In this document: positions 1 to 6,689 of the stretch, piece after piece | How the letters are laid out: every line of letters begins with the position of its first letter | Numbering within the stretch: the first letter of the stretch is position 1 | DNA from: a virus | DNA: 25,451 nt | Direction: 5' to 3' (one strand) | Virus record (IMG/VR): IMGVR_UViG_3300031851_000161 | Location: 1 to 25,451 of that record | Program-made: the position numbers and the translations under genes | Notes under the pieces: model-generated | What the model saw: only the letters and a program-made list of their open reading frames with translations | Told to the model about the DNA's origin: nothing | Databases searched by the model: none

Positions 1-524
1 GAATTTGGAGTCAAGTTGCCGATAATGGTATCATTCATTGTACCAAGCCAGATTCGAACATCTGTAAAATCAGATAGTCCAGTAGCAATAATATCTGCAC
101 CTAGTGTATCTAATCCACCGAAATGCATTCCAGTAGTGTTGCCAGTTACGTTGCCAGTTAAAGCACCTTCAAAACCATTTGTAGATTTAACTTTTTGATT
201 AAAGTCCCAACTATCTGTTGAGTCAGTCCATAAAATTGTTTTATCAGTAGTACCCTTAAGAGTAATACCGCCGCCATCTGCTGTAGTATCTGTGGGAGAA
301 CCTATTGCACCAAGTTCAATGTTCTTATCATCAATAGTTAATGTAGCAGAATTAACAGTAGTTGTTGTTCCTTGAACTGTTAAGTCTCCTGTAATTATTG
401 TGGCACCTTCAATCTGAACTGTTCCGTTCTCAGACATGATTGTACCTGCACTTGCACCATTATCTAATACTAATTTCTCACCTTTGAGAAATAGTCTGTC
501 ACCAAATTTGATTTGTTCTGCCAT
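1..524 (-). CDS. Fibre-like structural protein, C-terminus outside window
   Basis: Not covered by a closed ORF because its 3' end lies beyond the window start. It begins at the ATG complementary to 522-524 (MAEQIKFGDRLF) and stays open for 174 codons. The visible part is rich in Thr, Gly, Asn and Asp, with short beta-repeat-like stretches such as GDLTVQGTTTTVN, IDDKNIELGAIGSP and TLKGTTDKTILWTD. That style is typical of tail-fibre or other appendage proteins of marine T4-like phages, which mediate contact with the host surface. A late promoter box lies about 40 nt upstream at 564-571, and a terminator separates the gene from gp23 upstream, so it is its own late unit. The start is supported by position and continuous reading; there is no strong Shine-Dalgarno sequence. 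Family membership is an inference from composition, and a capsid decoration or whisker role is possible. Confidence 0.7.
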   Translation of the reverse strand, partial: MAEQIKFGDRLFLKGEKLVLDNGASAGTIMSENGTVQIEGATIITGDLTVQGTTTTVNSATLTIDDKNIELGAIGSPTDTTADGGGITLKGTTDKTILWTDSTDSWDFNQKVKSTNGFEGALTGNVTGNTTGMHFGGLDTLGADIIATGLSDFTDVRIWLGTMNDTIIGNLTPN

Positions 525-563
525 TTTATTATTCCGAAAATACTAATAAGTTATTATTATATG

Positions 564-571
564 TATTTATC
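564..571 (-). promoter_or_regulatory. T4-type late promoter of the fibre-like gene
   Basis: The minus strand reads GATAAATAC, close to the T4 late -10 box TATAAATA. It sits about 40 nt before the start codon at 524 and just beyond the gp23 terminator, where a new late unit would start. The same box recurs before other structural genes in the window. Confidence 0.65.
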
Positions 572-594
572 TTATGGGTTTGGAATCAGGCAAT

Positions 595-618
595 AAAAAA
601 GGCTCCCGAAGGAGCCTT
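595..618 (-). terminator. Rho-independent terminator after gp23
   Basis: On the minus strand GGCTCC-TTCG-GGAGCC forms a perfect 6-bp stem closed by a UUCG tetraloop and followed by six T residues (595-600). It lies about 25 nt past the gp23 stop codon and ends the capsid operon. On the plus strand the same stem is followed only by TTTCT, so it could work weakly in that direction. Confidence 0.9.
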
Positions 619-643
619 TCTATATTCAATTTGTATAAATTTT

Positions 644-1801
644 TTACACGAATGAAAGGTTTGCCATAGCAATTTTTGAAACGTAGTCCGCCGCATTACC
701 AAGTGATGATGCAGTGTTGTTTAGTTCAACATAACCATAACGAGTCATGAATGAAACTACTGGCTCAAAAGTGCCTGGGTCAACCACAACGCCTGAAGAC
801 ATTAATGGTACGTATGGGCAATAGAACGCAGCCGCGTCAATTTCGCCTTGACCTTTATAGCCTAAAAGAACATCTGTTGTGTCTGAAGCATATGTATTTA
901 CATAGATACGCATAGTACCGTTTAGAGTACCAACAAACTTAGTGTTTGTAGGTGCTTCGAAAGTACCTTCAGTAGTACGAGCAAATGCTGATGTAGTAGC
1001 AGACTGTAGTACAGTCAATGCCGCTGGAGAAACTACTGCCCAGTTTGCCGCGCCTCTACGAGTACGTTGTGCAATTAGGTTTGCTTCTCTGTTCATCATT
1101 GTTGCAAGTACGGCATGTCTGTCACCAACGAAAGTTGGAGTACCAGTAAATGAACCGTTCATATCATATGATGCTGTGCCTGTAGCAAGAGCGCCTAGTG
1201 AACCTAGAACTTCTTGGTCGATTTCAGCAGTGATTTCCATAGCAAGTGCTGCCATGATTTCTGCTTCAACATCTAAGCCGTGCATTGAGTTAGCATCTTG
1301 TGCCGCTTCAAAAGTCCAACGTGCAGATAGTTTACGAGTTTTCGCTTCAACTGTTTGCTTAAGAACTTGAATTGACATTTTGTTACCAGCATCGCCTTCC
1401 ATTGATGAAGTAGCCGCCGGAGCGTTTGTACCATCGCCAGAATATGATGTAGCAATATCAAAAGGTGATAATGCTTCTGAACCTGCTGTAGTTGAACCTA
1501 CAGTTTCAGCGTATCTCACACGTAGTGTATGAATTTGTCCTACTGGACCAGTCATTGGTTGAACACCAATAATTTCGTTTGCAATAACAGTAGGCATTAC
1601 ACGTCTAATGATTGGTAAAATTACTTTGTTTAAAGTAGCAACGTTACCAGCCTGTGATGCACCTGCTGTAGCACTTTCTGTAAGTGCTGATTTTGTGTTT
1701 TCTAAAACTGATGACATTACGTCACGCTTGTTACCTTCTAAACCGTCTAGAAGTGTTTCACGAGTAGTGTCCCAATTTTTTCCTTCGAAAAGATTTTCCA
1801 T
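644..1801 (-). CDS. gp23: Major capsid protein gp23
   Basis: 385-residue protein that would form the hexamers of the phage head. The N-terminal third carries the strongly conserved gp23 stretch around residues 50-100 (NVATLNKVILPIIRRVMPT, followed by IANEIIGVQPMTGPVGQIH). In T4 this HK97-fold protein is cleaved by gp21 during head maturation, removing an N-terminal segment; I see no unambiguous cleavage site, although residues 1-45 look like the removable arm. It is shorter than T4 gp23 (521 aa), so surface or insertion domains are probably reduced. The start at 1801 has a good AAGGAGAG site directly upstream. It is the last gene of the capsid operon, 23 nt after gp22, and is followed by a strong terminator. 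Gene order 20-21-22-23 is that of T4. Confidence 0.96.
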   Translation of the reverse strand: MENLFEGKNWDTTRETLLDGLEGNKRDVMSSVLENTKSALTESATAGASQAGNVATLNKVILPIIRRVMPTVIANEIIGVQPMTGPVGQIHTLRVRYAETVGSTTAGSEALSPFDIATSYSGDGTNAPAATSSMEGDAGNKMSIQVLKQTVEAKTRKLSARWTFEAAQDANSMHGLDVEAEIMAALAMEITAEIDQEVLGSLGALATGTASYDMNGSFTGTPTFVGDRHAVLATMMNREANLIAQRTRRGAANWAVVSPAALTVLQSATTSAFARTTEGTFEAPTNTKFVGTLNGTMRIYVNTYASDTTDVLLGYKGQGEIDAAAFYCPYVPLMSSGVVVDPGTFEPVVSFMTRYGYVELNNTASSLGNAADYVSKIAMANLSFV

Positions 1802-1824
1802 CTTTCTCTCCTTTTTTTGGTTTC

Positions 1825-2949
1825 TTATTTAAGTCCAGCCAATTTCTTTAACTGGATTATGTTATTGGCATCGCTACCCAATGATTCTGGTGTTGAACTA
1901 ACCATCTGTTCTTCACCTCTGTCACCAGTGTGTTCTGTTACTTTGCCTTCGTTTAACGATTGTTTTGCCTCTGATGAGACTTTTTCATTCAAAACTGCAG
2001 GTAAATATTTCTTAAATGCAGATTTTAAATTAGTTGTTTTTACTGTTTCAAGTAAATCAACCATAACATCACGCTTTTCTTTGCCTAGAGGCGATAAAAG
2101 ACCTTCCATGACCTCTTTACGGTCCATTCTGTCTTCTAACACTTTCTGTGCAGTTTCGGCGCTTGTAATGGCTTCTTCTTTTGCAGTAATAGTTTCTTCC
2201 AACTTCGCAATCTTAGTAGCCGATTCTTCTAATTTCTTAGTAATCTTAGCAACTTCAGTTCCTTCACTCAATTGTGAAGTCATGAATTCGCCTGCGAATG
2301 TTTCAAAAATTTTACGGCCAAATTCGTTTTCTTTAGCCGCTTGAATATCCTCTTTAAGAACATTCAATTCAGAACGTAAAGCCTTGTCGATAGTCTTTTC
2401 TACCAATTCTGCTGAACGTTTGATAAATGAATTCTTAGTTTTAGTAAGAATCTCTTTACCTTCTGCTACCATGCGTACTTTAGTTTCCACTAAATCACGT
2501 TTGTCGTCATGGAATTCTGCTAGTTCACGTGACAATTGCTTAACAACGAATTCTTTAGTTCTATCTAAATGTTCGTTAACTTTTGTACGGTCTGCTCTCA
2601 GTTCCTTGACTTCGTTTGCTAGTTGAGAAGTAATGAATTTTTCAAGGAGTTTTGCATGTTCAGAAATTGCTTTCTTATATGCAACACGTTCTGCGATTAG
2701 GGCTTCACGGTCTGTTTTAAACTCATCCATTTCAGTTTTAATTGCTGTTGAAAGCATGTTATCCATGGCTTCTACAATTACTGATTTGTCGTGTTCAAAC
2801 TTTTGTGCGAACTCTTCACGCAACTCGGCTGTTATCTCCTCTCTTGCTTCATTTATTTGTGCTTCCCAAGCCTCTGAAATTTGAGTTGAAACTTCTTCAC
2901 TCAAAACATCTGACTCAAGTAGCCCAGCAAGGATTTCATTTTTTGCCAT
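1825..2949 (-). CDS. gp22: Prohead core scaffolding protein gp22
   Basis: 374-residue, highly charged, almost entirely helical protein with long heptad-like stretches rich in Lys, Glu and Ala, for example residues 220-275 (EVAKITKKLEESATKIAKLE). Lack of any globular motif, the coiled-coil character and the position between the prohead protease and the major capsid gene identify it as the scaffold that fills the prohead and is degraded by gp21 in maturation. It is longer than T4 gp22 (269 aa), with a central extension (about residues 60-200) of coiled-coil type. A GAGAAGGAGAAG stretch before the ATG is a strong ribosome binding site. It is probably co-transcribed with gp21 (gap 20 nt) and gp23 (gap 23 nt). 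The family call rests mainly on synteny and composition. Confidence 0.88.
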   Translation of the reverse strand: MAKNEILAGLLESDVLSEEVSTQISEAWEAQINEAREEITAELREEFAQKFEHDKSVIVEAMDNMLSTAIKTEMDEFKTDREALIAERVAYKKAISEHAKLLEKFITSQLANEVKELRADRTKVNEHLDRTKEFVVKQLSRELAEFHDDKRDLVETKVRMVAEGKEILTKTKNSFIKRSAELVEKTIDKALRSELNVLKEDIQAAKENEFGRKIFETFAGEFMTSQLSEGTEVAKITKKLEESATKIAKLEETITAKEEAITSAETAQKVLEDRMDRKEVMEGLLSPLGKEKRDVMVDLLETVKTTNLKSAFKKYLPAVLNEKVSSEAKQSLNEGKVTEHTGDRGEEQMVSSTPESLGSDANNIIQLKKLAGLK

Positions 2950-2969
2950 TGTTACTTCTCCTTCTCTTA

Positions 2970-3599
2970 TTAAAGTTTAAGTTCTCTAATGAACTTAACT
3001 ATTTCTTTAGACAAGTACTGTTGTGCAGACTTGTCGTTTTGAACATTTTGTGCTAGTTTCCATGTATCATAACCACCATTCATGTTCATTAATCCTTCGT
3101 ATATTGCTTTTGGATATGCGTCCGGGGCACTTGGCTGTGCCACAATATCGACTGTAATAATTTCATAATTGCTCACGTTACCACTGTGGTCAACTTCACC
3201 AGAACCACGAGACGAGACACCTAAAGTGGCACCTGATTCGATTAGTGTTCTGATAATGTTACCCATTGGCGTAGGAACAATCTTTAGTTTACCAAAGCCG
3301 TTTGGACCATCCATCCACATATTTTCAATTATGTGTGAAACACGGTCAACGTTGACTGTCAATTCAGGTGGGTGGTCACACTCACCTAGAACTGGAAATC
3401 CTTCCTTGATTTTCGCTTGGACTGATTCCACTGCTCTTTTGATTTCTTTCACTGGGTATACTCGTTGGTTAGCATTCTTAACGTCACCTTGGACGAAAAT
3501 GCCTTCCATGAACATACTCTTACTACCATCATCGCTTTCAACAATGCGTGATTGTACATTTGCTTGATTATGTGATAATCTTTCAATAAGAACTGTCAT
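2970..3599 (-). CDS. gp21: Prohead core protease gp21
   Basis: 209-residue serine protease of the herpesvirus-assemblin-like fold that, in T4, is packaged in the prohead and cleaves scaffold and capsid proteins before DNA filling. The expected catalytic elements are visible: His76 in GECDHPPEL and the serine in TLGVSSRG (residues 129-130), followed by the conserved VDIVAQPSAPDAY segment (150-162). Length is close to T4 gp21 (212 aa). The start is supported by AGGAGAAACC just upstream of the ATG. It lies between the acidic core protein and gp22, as in T4. The C-terminal tail after residue 175 is lower in conservation and may be an autocleavage region. Confidence 0.94.
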   Translation of the reverse strand: MTVLIERLSHNQANVQSRIVESDDGSKSMFMEGIFVQGDVKNANQRVYPVKEIKRAVESVQAKIKEGFPVLGECDHPPELTVNVDRVSHIIENMWMDGPNGFGKLKIVPTPMGNIIRTLIESGATLGVSSRGSGEVDHSGNVSNYEIITVDIVAQPSAPDAYPKAIYEGLMNMNGGYDTWKLAQNVQNDKSAQQYLSKEIVKFIRELKL

Positions 3600-3625
3600 T
3601 GGTTTCTCCTAAAAAGAATTGTTAC

Positions 3626-4441
3626 TTAGGCTTTGCTAGGTGCTGGCGCTTTTTTATTGCCAGGTACGTTAACATTACCCGTTTTCATGTCTTCTGCTTT
3701 TGCTGAACCGCCAGATGTGTTACCATCTACTTGTCCAACTGGTCCTGCGTCACTTTCGTCCGCACCACCGTCTTTTGCAACTGGTGAATCTTTATCACCA
3801 TCTGCGCCAGGCTTAGCAGTTGCTGGAATAGAATACTCTTCCAACTTTTCTTCTGATTCTTCGTCTAAATCTTCAGTTGACGCTTCTTCTACTGGCTCTT
3901 CTTCAGTTTCATCTGCTTCTTCAACAACTTCTTCAACTGTCTCATCTGCTTCTGCTACTGCTTCTTCCATTTCTGGCTCTTCGATATCTAAATCAATTTC
4001 GCCTTCCATGTCGCCTTCTTCGCCTTCTTCTGATTCTGCTTCATCTTCGCCAGACATAATTTTTTCAAATTCTGCTTCTAGGTCAGATAATGCTGATTCT
4101 AAGTCTTCAACTCTGTCTTCAATTTCTTCAGCAGGTGCTTCTTCATCACTCATTTCTAAGTCATCTTCAGCCTCTTCATCTGAAACATCTTCATCATCAA
4201 AGATTTCTTCTGTTTCGATTTCGTCAGAATCTTCTTCGATATCATCGTTTAAAGATTCGACCTCTTCTGTTTCTTCAATTTCCTCAAGTTCTTCTTCTAC
4301 AACATTGTCGCTTTCGTTTAAAGAATCCTCGTGGATTTGTCGTGCTTGTTCAACAACAAAGTCATGTAAAAGCGATTCCGCTTTTGCTGTCTCTTCGTTG
4401 ATTAACAATTCTAGCACTTGTTCTAGTGTACTTCTTGACAT
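3626..4441 (-). CDS. Acidic prohead core protein, gp68-like
   Basis: 271 residues when started at the ATG complementary to 4439-4441 (MSRSTLEQVLELL), which has an AAGGAG site 8-9 nt upstream; a longer start at 4477 has no such site. Residues 1-45 form a short helical domain (LLINEETAKAESLLHDFVVE), then about 170 residues are dominated by Glu, Asp and Ser, and the last 60 are a Gly/Pro/Ala/Lys-rich tail. Head genes 67 and 68 of T4 occupy this interval between 20 and 21 and encode small internal core proteins, one very acidic. I infer that this is a core or internal protein that fills the prohead and is probably processed by gp21. Sequence similarity to T4 gp68 is not certain. A late promoter TATAAATA lies at 4553-4560. 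Confidence 0.85.
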   Translation of the reverse strand: MSRSTLEQVLELLINEETAKAESLLHDFVVEQARQIHEDSLNESDNVVEEELEEIEETEEVESLNDDIEEDSDEIETEEIFDDEDVSDEEAEDDLEMSDEEAPAEEIEDRVEDLESALSDLEAEFEKIMSGEDEAESEEGEEGDMEGEIDLDIEEPEMEEAVAEADETVEEVVEEADETEEEPVEEASTEDLDEESEEKLEEYSIPATAKPGADGDKDSPVAKDGGADESDAGPVGQVDGNTSGGSAKAEDMKTGNVNVPGNKKAPAPSKA

Positions 4442-4552
4442 TATAAGTCTCCTTAATAATATTTTCTTCATAGCCACTACAATTGCGGCAGGGTTATAGA
4501 AACGAACAAACTAATACTACATAAAATAGTAATAGTGGGTTTCATACACAAG

Positions 4553-4560
4553 TATTTATA
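4553..4560 (-). promoter_or_regulatory. T4-type late promoter, exact TATAAATA
   Basis: The minus strand reads TATAAATACTT, an exact match to the T4 late consensus, about 112 nt before the acidic core gene. It likely boosts late expression of the acidic protein, gp21, gp22 and gp23 independently of the gp20 promoter. Confidence 0.75.
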
Positions 4561-4570
4561 GGGATTAGAT

Positions 4571-4591
4571 GAGTATATTGACAATATACTC
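4571..4591. repeat. Perfect 9-bp inverted repeat next to the late promoter
   Basis: GAGTATATT and AATATACTC form a perfect 9-bp stem with a 3-nt loop. No T-run follows on either strand, so it is not a standard terminator. It begins about 10 bp upstream of the late promoter box at 4553-4560 and could be a protein-binding site or an RNA processing hairpin in the read-through transcript from gp20. The surrounding gap 4442-4689 holds no credible gene. Confidence 0.5.
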
Positions 4592-4689
4592 GAAAATGAG
4601 TGATTTTTACGGTTTTCTCCGTAGAACCTAATTTATTTAGTAAAATTCAAGGTTTGTTAAAACTATACTTAATATTGAAAAATATAGAA

Positions 4690-4923
4690 TTATAAGTCTA
4701 ATTCGCCTGCACCACCTGACGGTGATGCATCATCAGAACCGCCATATTGCTTTTTGACTTGCTCATCTTCTGATGCTTTCTGAAACTTTCTGTACTCTCT
4801 TACCTTTCTAAGTTTAGAAAGGTGGTCAAGAGTCAACCGAATTTTGCGAGTATCTTCTAAATCGATAGCCGTAAAGTCGTCATCTTCAGGATTATAATTT
4901 TCATTTATTTCAATATATTTCAT
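4690..4923 (-). CDS. Small head core protein in the gp67/gp68 position
   Basis: 77-residue protein. The N-terminal half is acidic (NPEDDDFTAIDLEDT, residues 11-25), the middle is basic and helical (HLSKLRKVREYRKFQKA), and the tail is Gly/Ser/Asp-rich. It lies directly behind the portal gene, its start only 8 nt from the gp20 stop, where T4 has gene 67, the 80-residue prohead core protein. Length, charge pattern and position fit a core or internal protein, but I cannot show homology. The ATG at 4923 has no clear Shine-Dalgarno sequence. A CATAAATAC late-type box ends only 5 nt upstream of the ATG, so any transcript from it would be almost leaderless; translation more likely follows from gp20 read-through. 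Confidence 0.78.
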   Translation of the reverse strand: MKYIEINENYNPEDDDFTAIDLEDTRKIRLTLDHLSKLRKVREYRKFQKASEDEQVKKQYGGSDDASPSGGAGELDL

Positions 4924-4928
4924 ACTAG

Positions 4929-4936
4929 TATTTATG
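4929..4936 (-). promoter_or_regulatory. Possible late promoter overlapping the end of gp20
   Basis: The minus strand reads CATAAATAC, one mismatch from the T4 late box, within the last codons of gp20. It ends 5 nt before the ATG of the next gene, so a start 6-7 nt downstream would give a transcript without a leader. It may be fortuitous. Confidence 0.3.
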
Positions 4937-6626
4937 CATCCTCGTCTGTTTCTGGTTCTGCATTCTCATCACCAGAAATTACTGAGCCTTCAGCATCTTC
5001 GTCTTCTAAGTCATCAAAGTCTTCGCCGCTAGTATCAAAGTCACCACCTGTTGGTCCCGGTGAGGCACCTACGCCTTTAAGTCCGTCATCACTTCCTTTA
5101 AGTGGGTCATCAACATTGTTCTCTTCTTTCCATAGCATTGAGTTTTCTAAGATTTCTTCTTCAGATAATCCTAAGAAACGTTTCATTGCAAAACGTTTAC
5201 TGATATAATCAGCCGCTTCTACACTCGTAAATACATTCATTGCTACTTGGTCTACTTCTGCTTGACGATACTTACCGAAGTTCTGAACAACATTAAATGA
5301 TAAGTCAAAAGAACTACTTTCAATCGTAACACCACGGTGTTTTAAGAACATCTTAAATTCTTTATCTAGTTCTTCAACAATAAGTTGTTGTAGTCTTTCA
5401 CAATATTTTGTAAATCTAAACTCTTGTATCATTGCTGTGCCAGTTCTACCATCGTTAAATGCAGAACCATTTGCATCCATACCACCCAAATAACTTGGTG
5501 GAACACGCAAACCTCTTAATAGTTTATCGTTAAAGAACTTCAAGTCATCAATCTGACCTAAGTTCTCACCACCTGGCAGTGTTTCAACTTTAGAACCACG
5601 ACCCTCGGCTGTTTGAGCAAAGAAGTAATCTTCCATAATTGATAATGGATTGTATGCACTATCAACAACGTTAGCACCACCACCAGTTTTAGATGGGATT
5701 CTACGTTGATGAATTTCATTCTTAATACGTTCTAAGTGTTGACGTGCTTTATGAGTTGGCATATCACCAACATCAATATAAAATACTCTACGTTCTGGCG
5801 CACGTTGTACACGATAGATAATGATAGAGTCTTCTAGTAATTCTTTTTGCTTATATACTTTAAATACAGGCTCAAGCATACTTGTGCCGAAAGGCCAGTA
5901 TTGGTCGATACCTTCACTTAAAGATACATGAATAACATGCTTGGCATCAATTGCCGTTGTAGTCACATCATGTGCGAAACGTGAACCTTCTGGAGCACCA
6001 GAAGAATAACTTTGTTGCATACCAGCAGTTGAGTTAGGAATACCCATCTTTTGGTTGCCTGTCTGTGATAATTTAACTGTGTCTGCTGTAATGTTAAGAC
6101 TTTGCATATTGATGTCTAAATCTTTAATATAATATGCTTCAATCTTTTTACCTTTGCCTTCATTTACAACAACTTTTTCAACTTTTGATGGATTTACCCA
6201 ATATAGTTTATATGTTTCTGGGTCTCTTACGAATAATTGGTCACCATATTTGACTGTATTTCTAAAAATTCTAAAAATACGTTGATTCATTTTATTCATT
6301 GAACACCACTGACGTAGTGATTTTTGAAGAACTTCGTTTTCAGTAAACGATGGGTCATCATTGTATTGAATGTTAAATGGTAGTTTAGTAGTTTCACTAA
6401 ACAACGTGGAAAATTCTGCGATTGTGTCTAACGCCGCATTAACTTCTGAATCCATGTCCATTTGGTCATATTGCCCATATCTTTGGGCTCTATTGGGTTG
6501 TCCCATATAGACTTCTGGTAGCCAACTGCTATATTTTGAACTCGAAGCATTGTTTGATGCTGGTCCAGATTCTACGGATGGGCGCGGAACACCATCATAT
6601 GTTTTAAAGTACTTTTTCCAAGTCAT
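4932..6626 (-). CDS. gp20: Portal vertex protein gp20
   Basis: 564-residue portal, the 12-fold ring at one head vertex through which DNA is packaged and to which the neck attaches. Recognisable portal stretches include the N-terminal WLPEVYMGQPNRAQRYGQYD segment (about residues 35-54), MDMDSEVNAALDTIAEFSTL, and central YRVQRAPERRVFYIDVGDMP and LRVPPSYLGGMDANGSAFND motifs. These are the regions used as gp20 markers for marine myoviruses. The length is slightly above T4 gp20 (524 aa), because of an acidic Asp/Glu/Gly-rich C-terminal tail from about residue 505. The start at 6626 lies 17 nt after a late promoter box and also after a sigma70-like promoter. It leads the capsid operon. Confidence 0.96.
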   Translation of the reverse strand: MTWKKYFKTYDGVPRPSVESGPASNNASSSKYSSWLPEVYMGQPNRAQRYGQYDQMDMDSEVNAALDTIAEFSTLFSETTKLPFNIQYNDDPSFTENEVLQKSLRQWCSMNKMNQRIFRIFRNTVKYGDQLFVRDPETYKLYWVNPSKVEKVVVNEGKGKKIEAYYIKDLDINMQSLNITADTVKLSQTGNQKMGIPNSTAGMQQSYSSGAPEGSRFAHDVTTTAIDAKHVIHVSLSEGIDQYWPFGTSMLEPVFKVYKQKELLEDSIIIYRVQRAPERRVFYIDVGDMPTHKARQHLERIKNEIHQRRIPSKTGGGANVVDSAYNPLSIMEDYFFAQTAEGRGSKVETLPGGENLGQIDDLKFFNDKLLRGLRVPPSYLGGMDANGSAFNDGRTGTAMIQEFRFTKYCERLQQLIVEELDKEFKMFLKHRGVTIESSSFDLSFNVVQNFGKYRQAEVDQVAMNVFTSVEAADYISKRFAMKRFLGLSEEEILENSMLWKEENNVDDPLKGSDDGLKGVGASPGPTGGDFDTSGEDFDDLEDEDAEGSVISGDENAEPETDEDA

Positions 6627-6642
6627 AATTTTATCCTAATTC

Positions 6643-6650
6643 TATTTATA
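6643..6650 (-). promoter_or_regulatory. T4-type late promoter of gp20, exact TATAAATA
   Basis: The minus strand reads TATAAATAGA, an exact late consensus match 17 nt before the gp20 ATG. Its 5' end overlaps by three bases the -10 hexamer TAATAT of a sigma70-like promoter, so early and late polymerase forms would compete for the same DNA. Confidence 0.75.
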
Positions 6651-6676
6651 TTAACATATCCTGTGTTCATTGTCAA
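6648..6676 (-). promoter_or_regulatory. Sigma70-like promoter upstream of gp20
   Basis: TTGACA (complement of 6671-6676), 17-bp spacer, TGT directly before the -10 TAATAT (complement of 6648-6653). The TG pair forms an extended -10 element, the same arrangement as at four other promoters in the window. Confidence 0.6.
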
Positions 6677-6689
6677 CCCTATCCTATAT

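Noticed and set aside
4442-4477. Twelve-residue extension of the acidic protein
   Set aside because: The AAGGAG site lies within this extension and serves the ATG at 4441.
3633-4499. Long serine-rich plus-strand ORF (288 aa)
   Set aside because: It is the complement of the Glu/Asp-rich acidic core gene; its Ser content only mirrors GAA/GAT codons, and it has no promoter or neighbours on this strand.
4608-4623. TACGG/CCGTA hairpin as terminator
   Set aside because: Short stem with no T-run on either strand.
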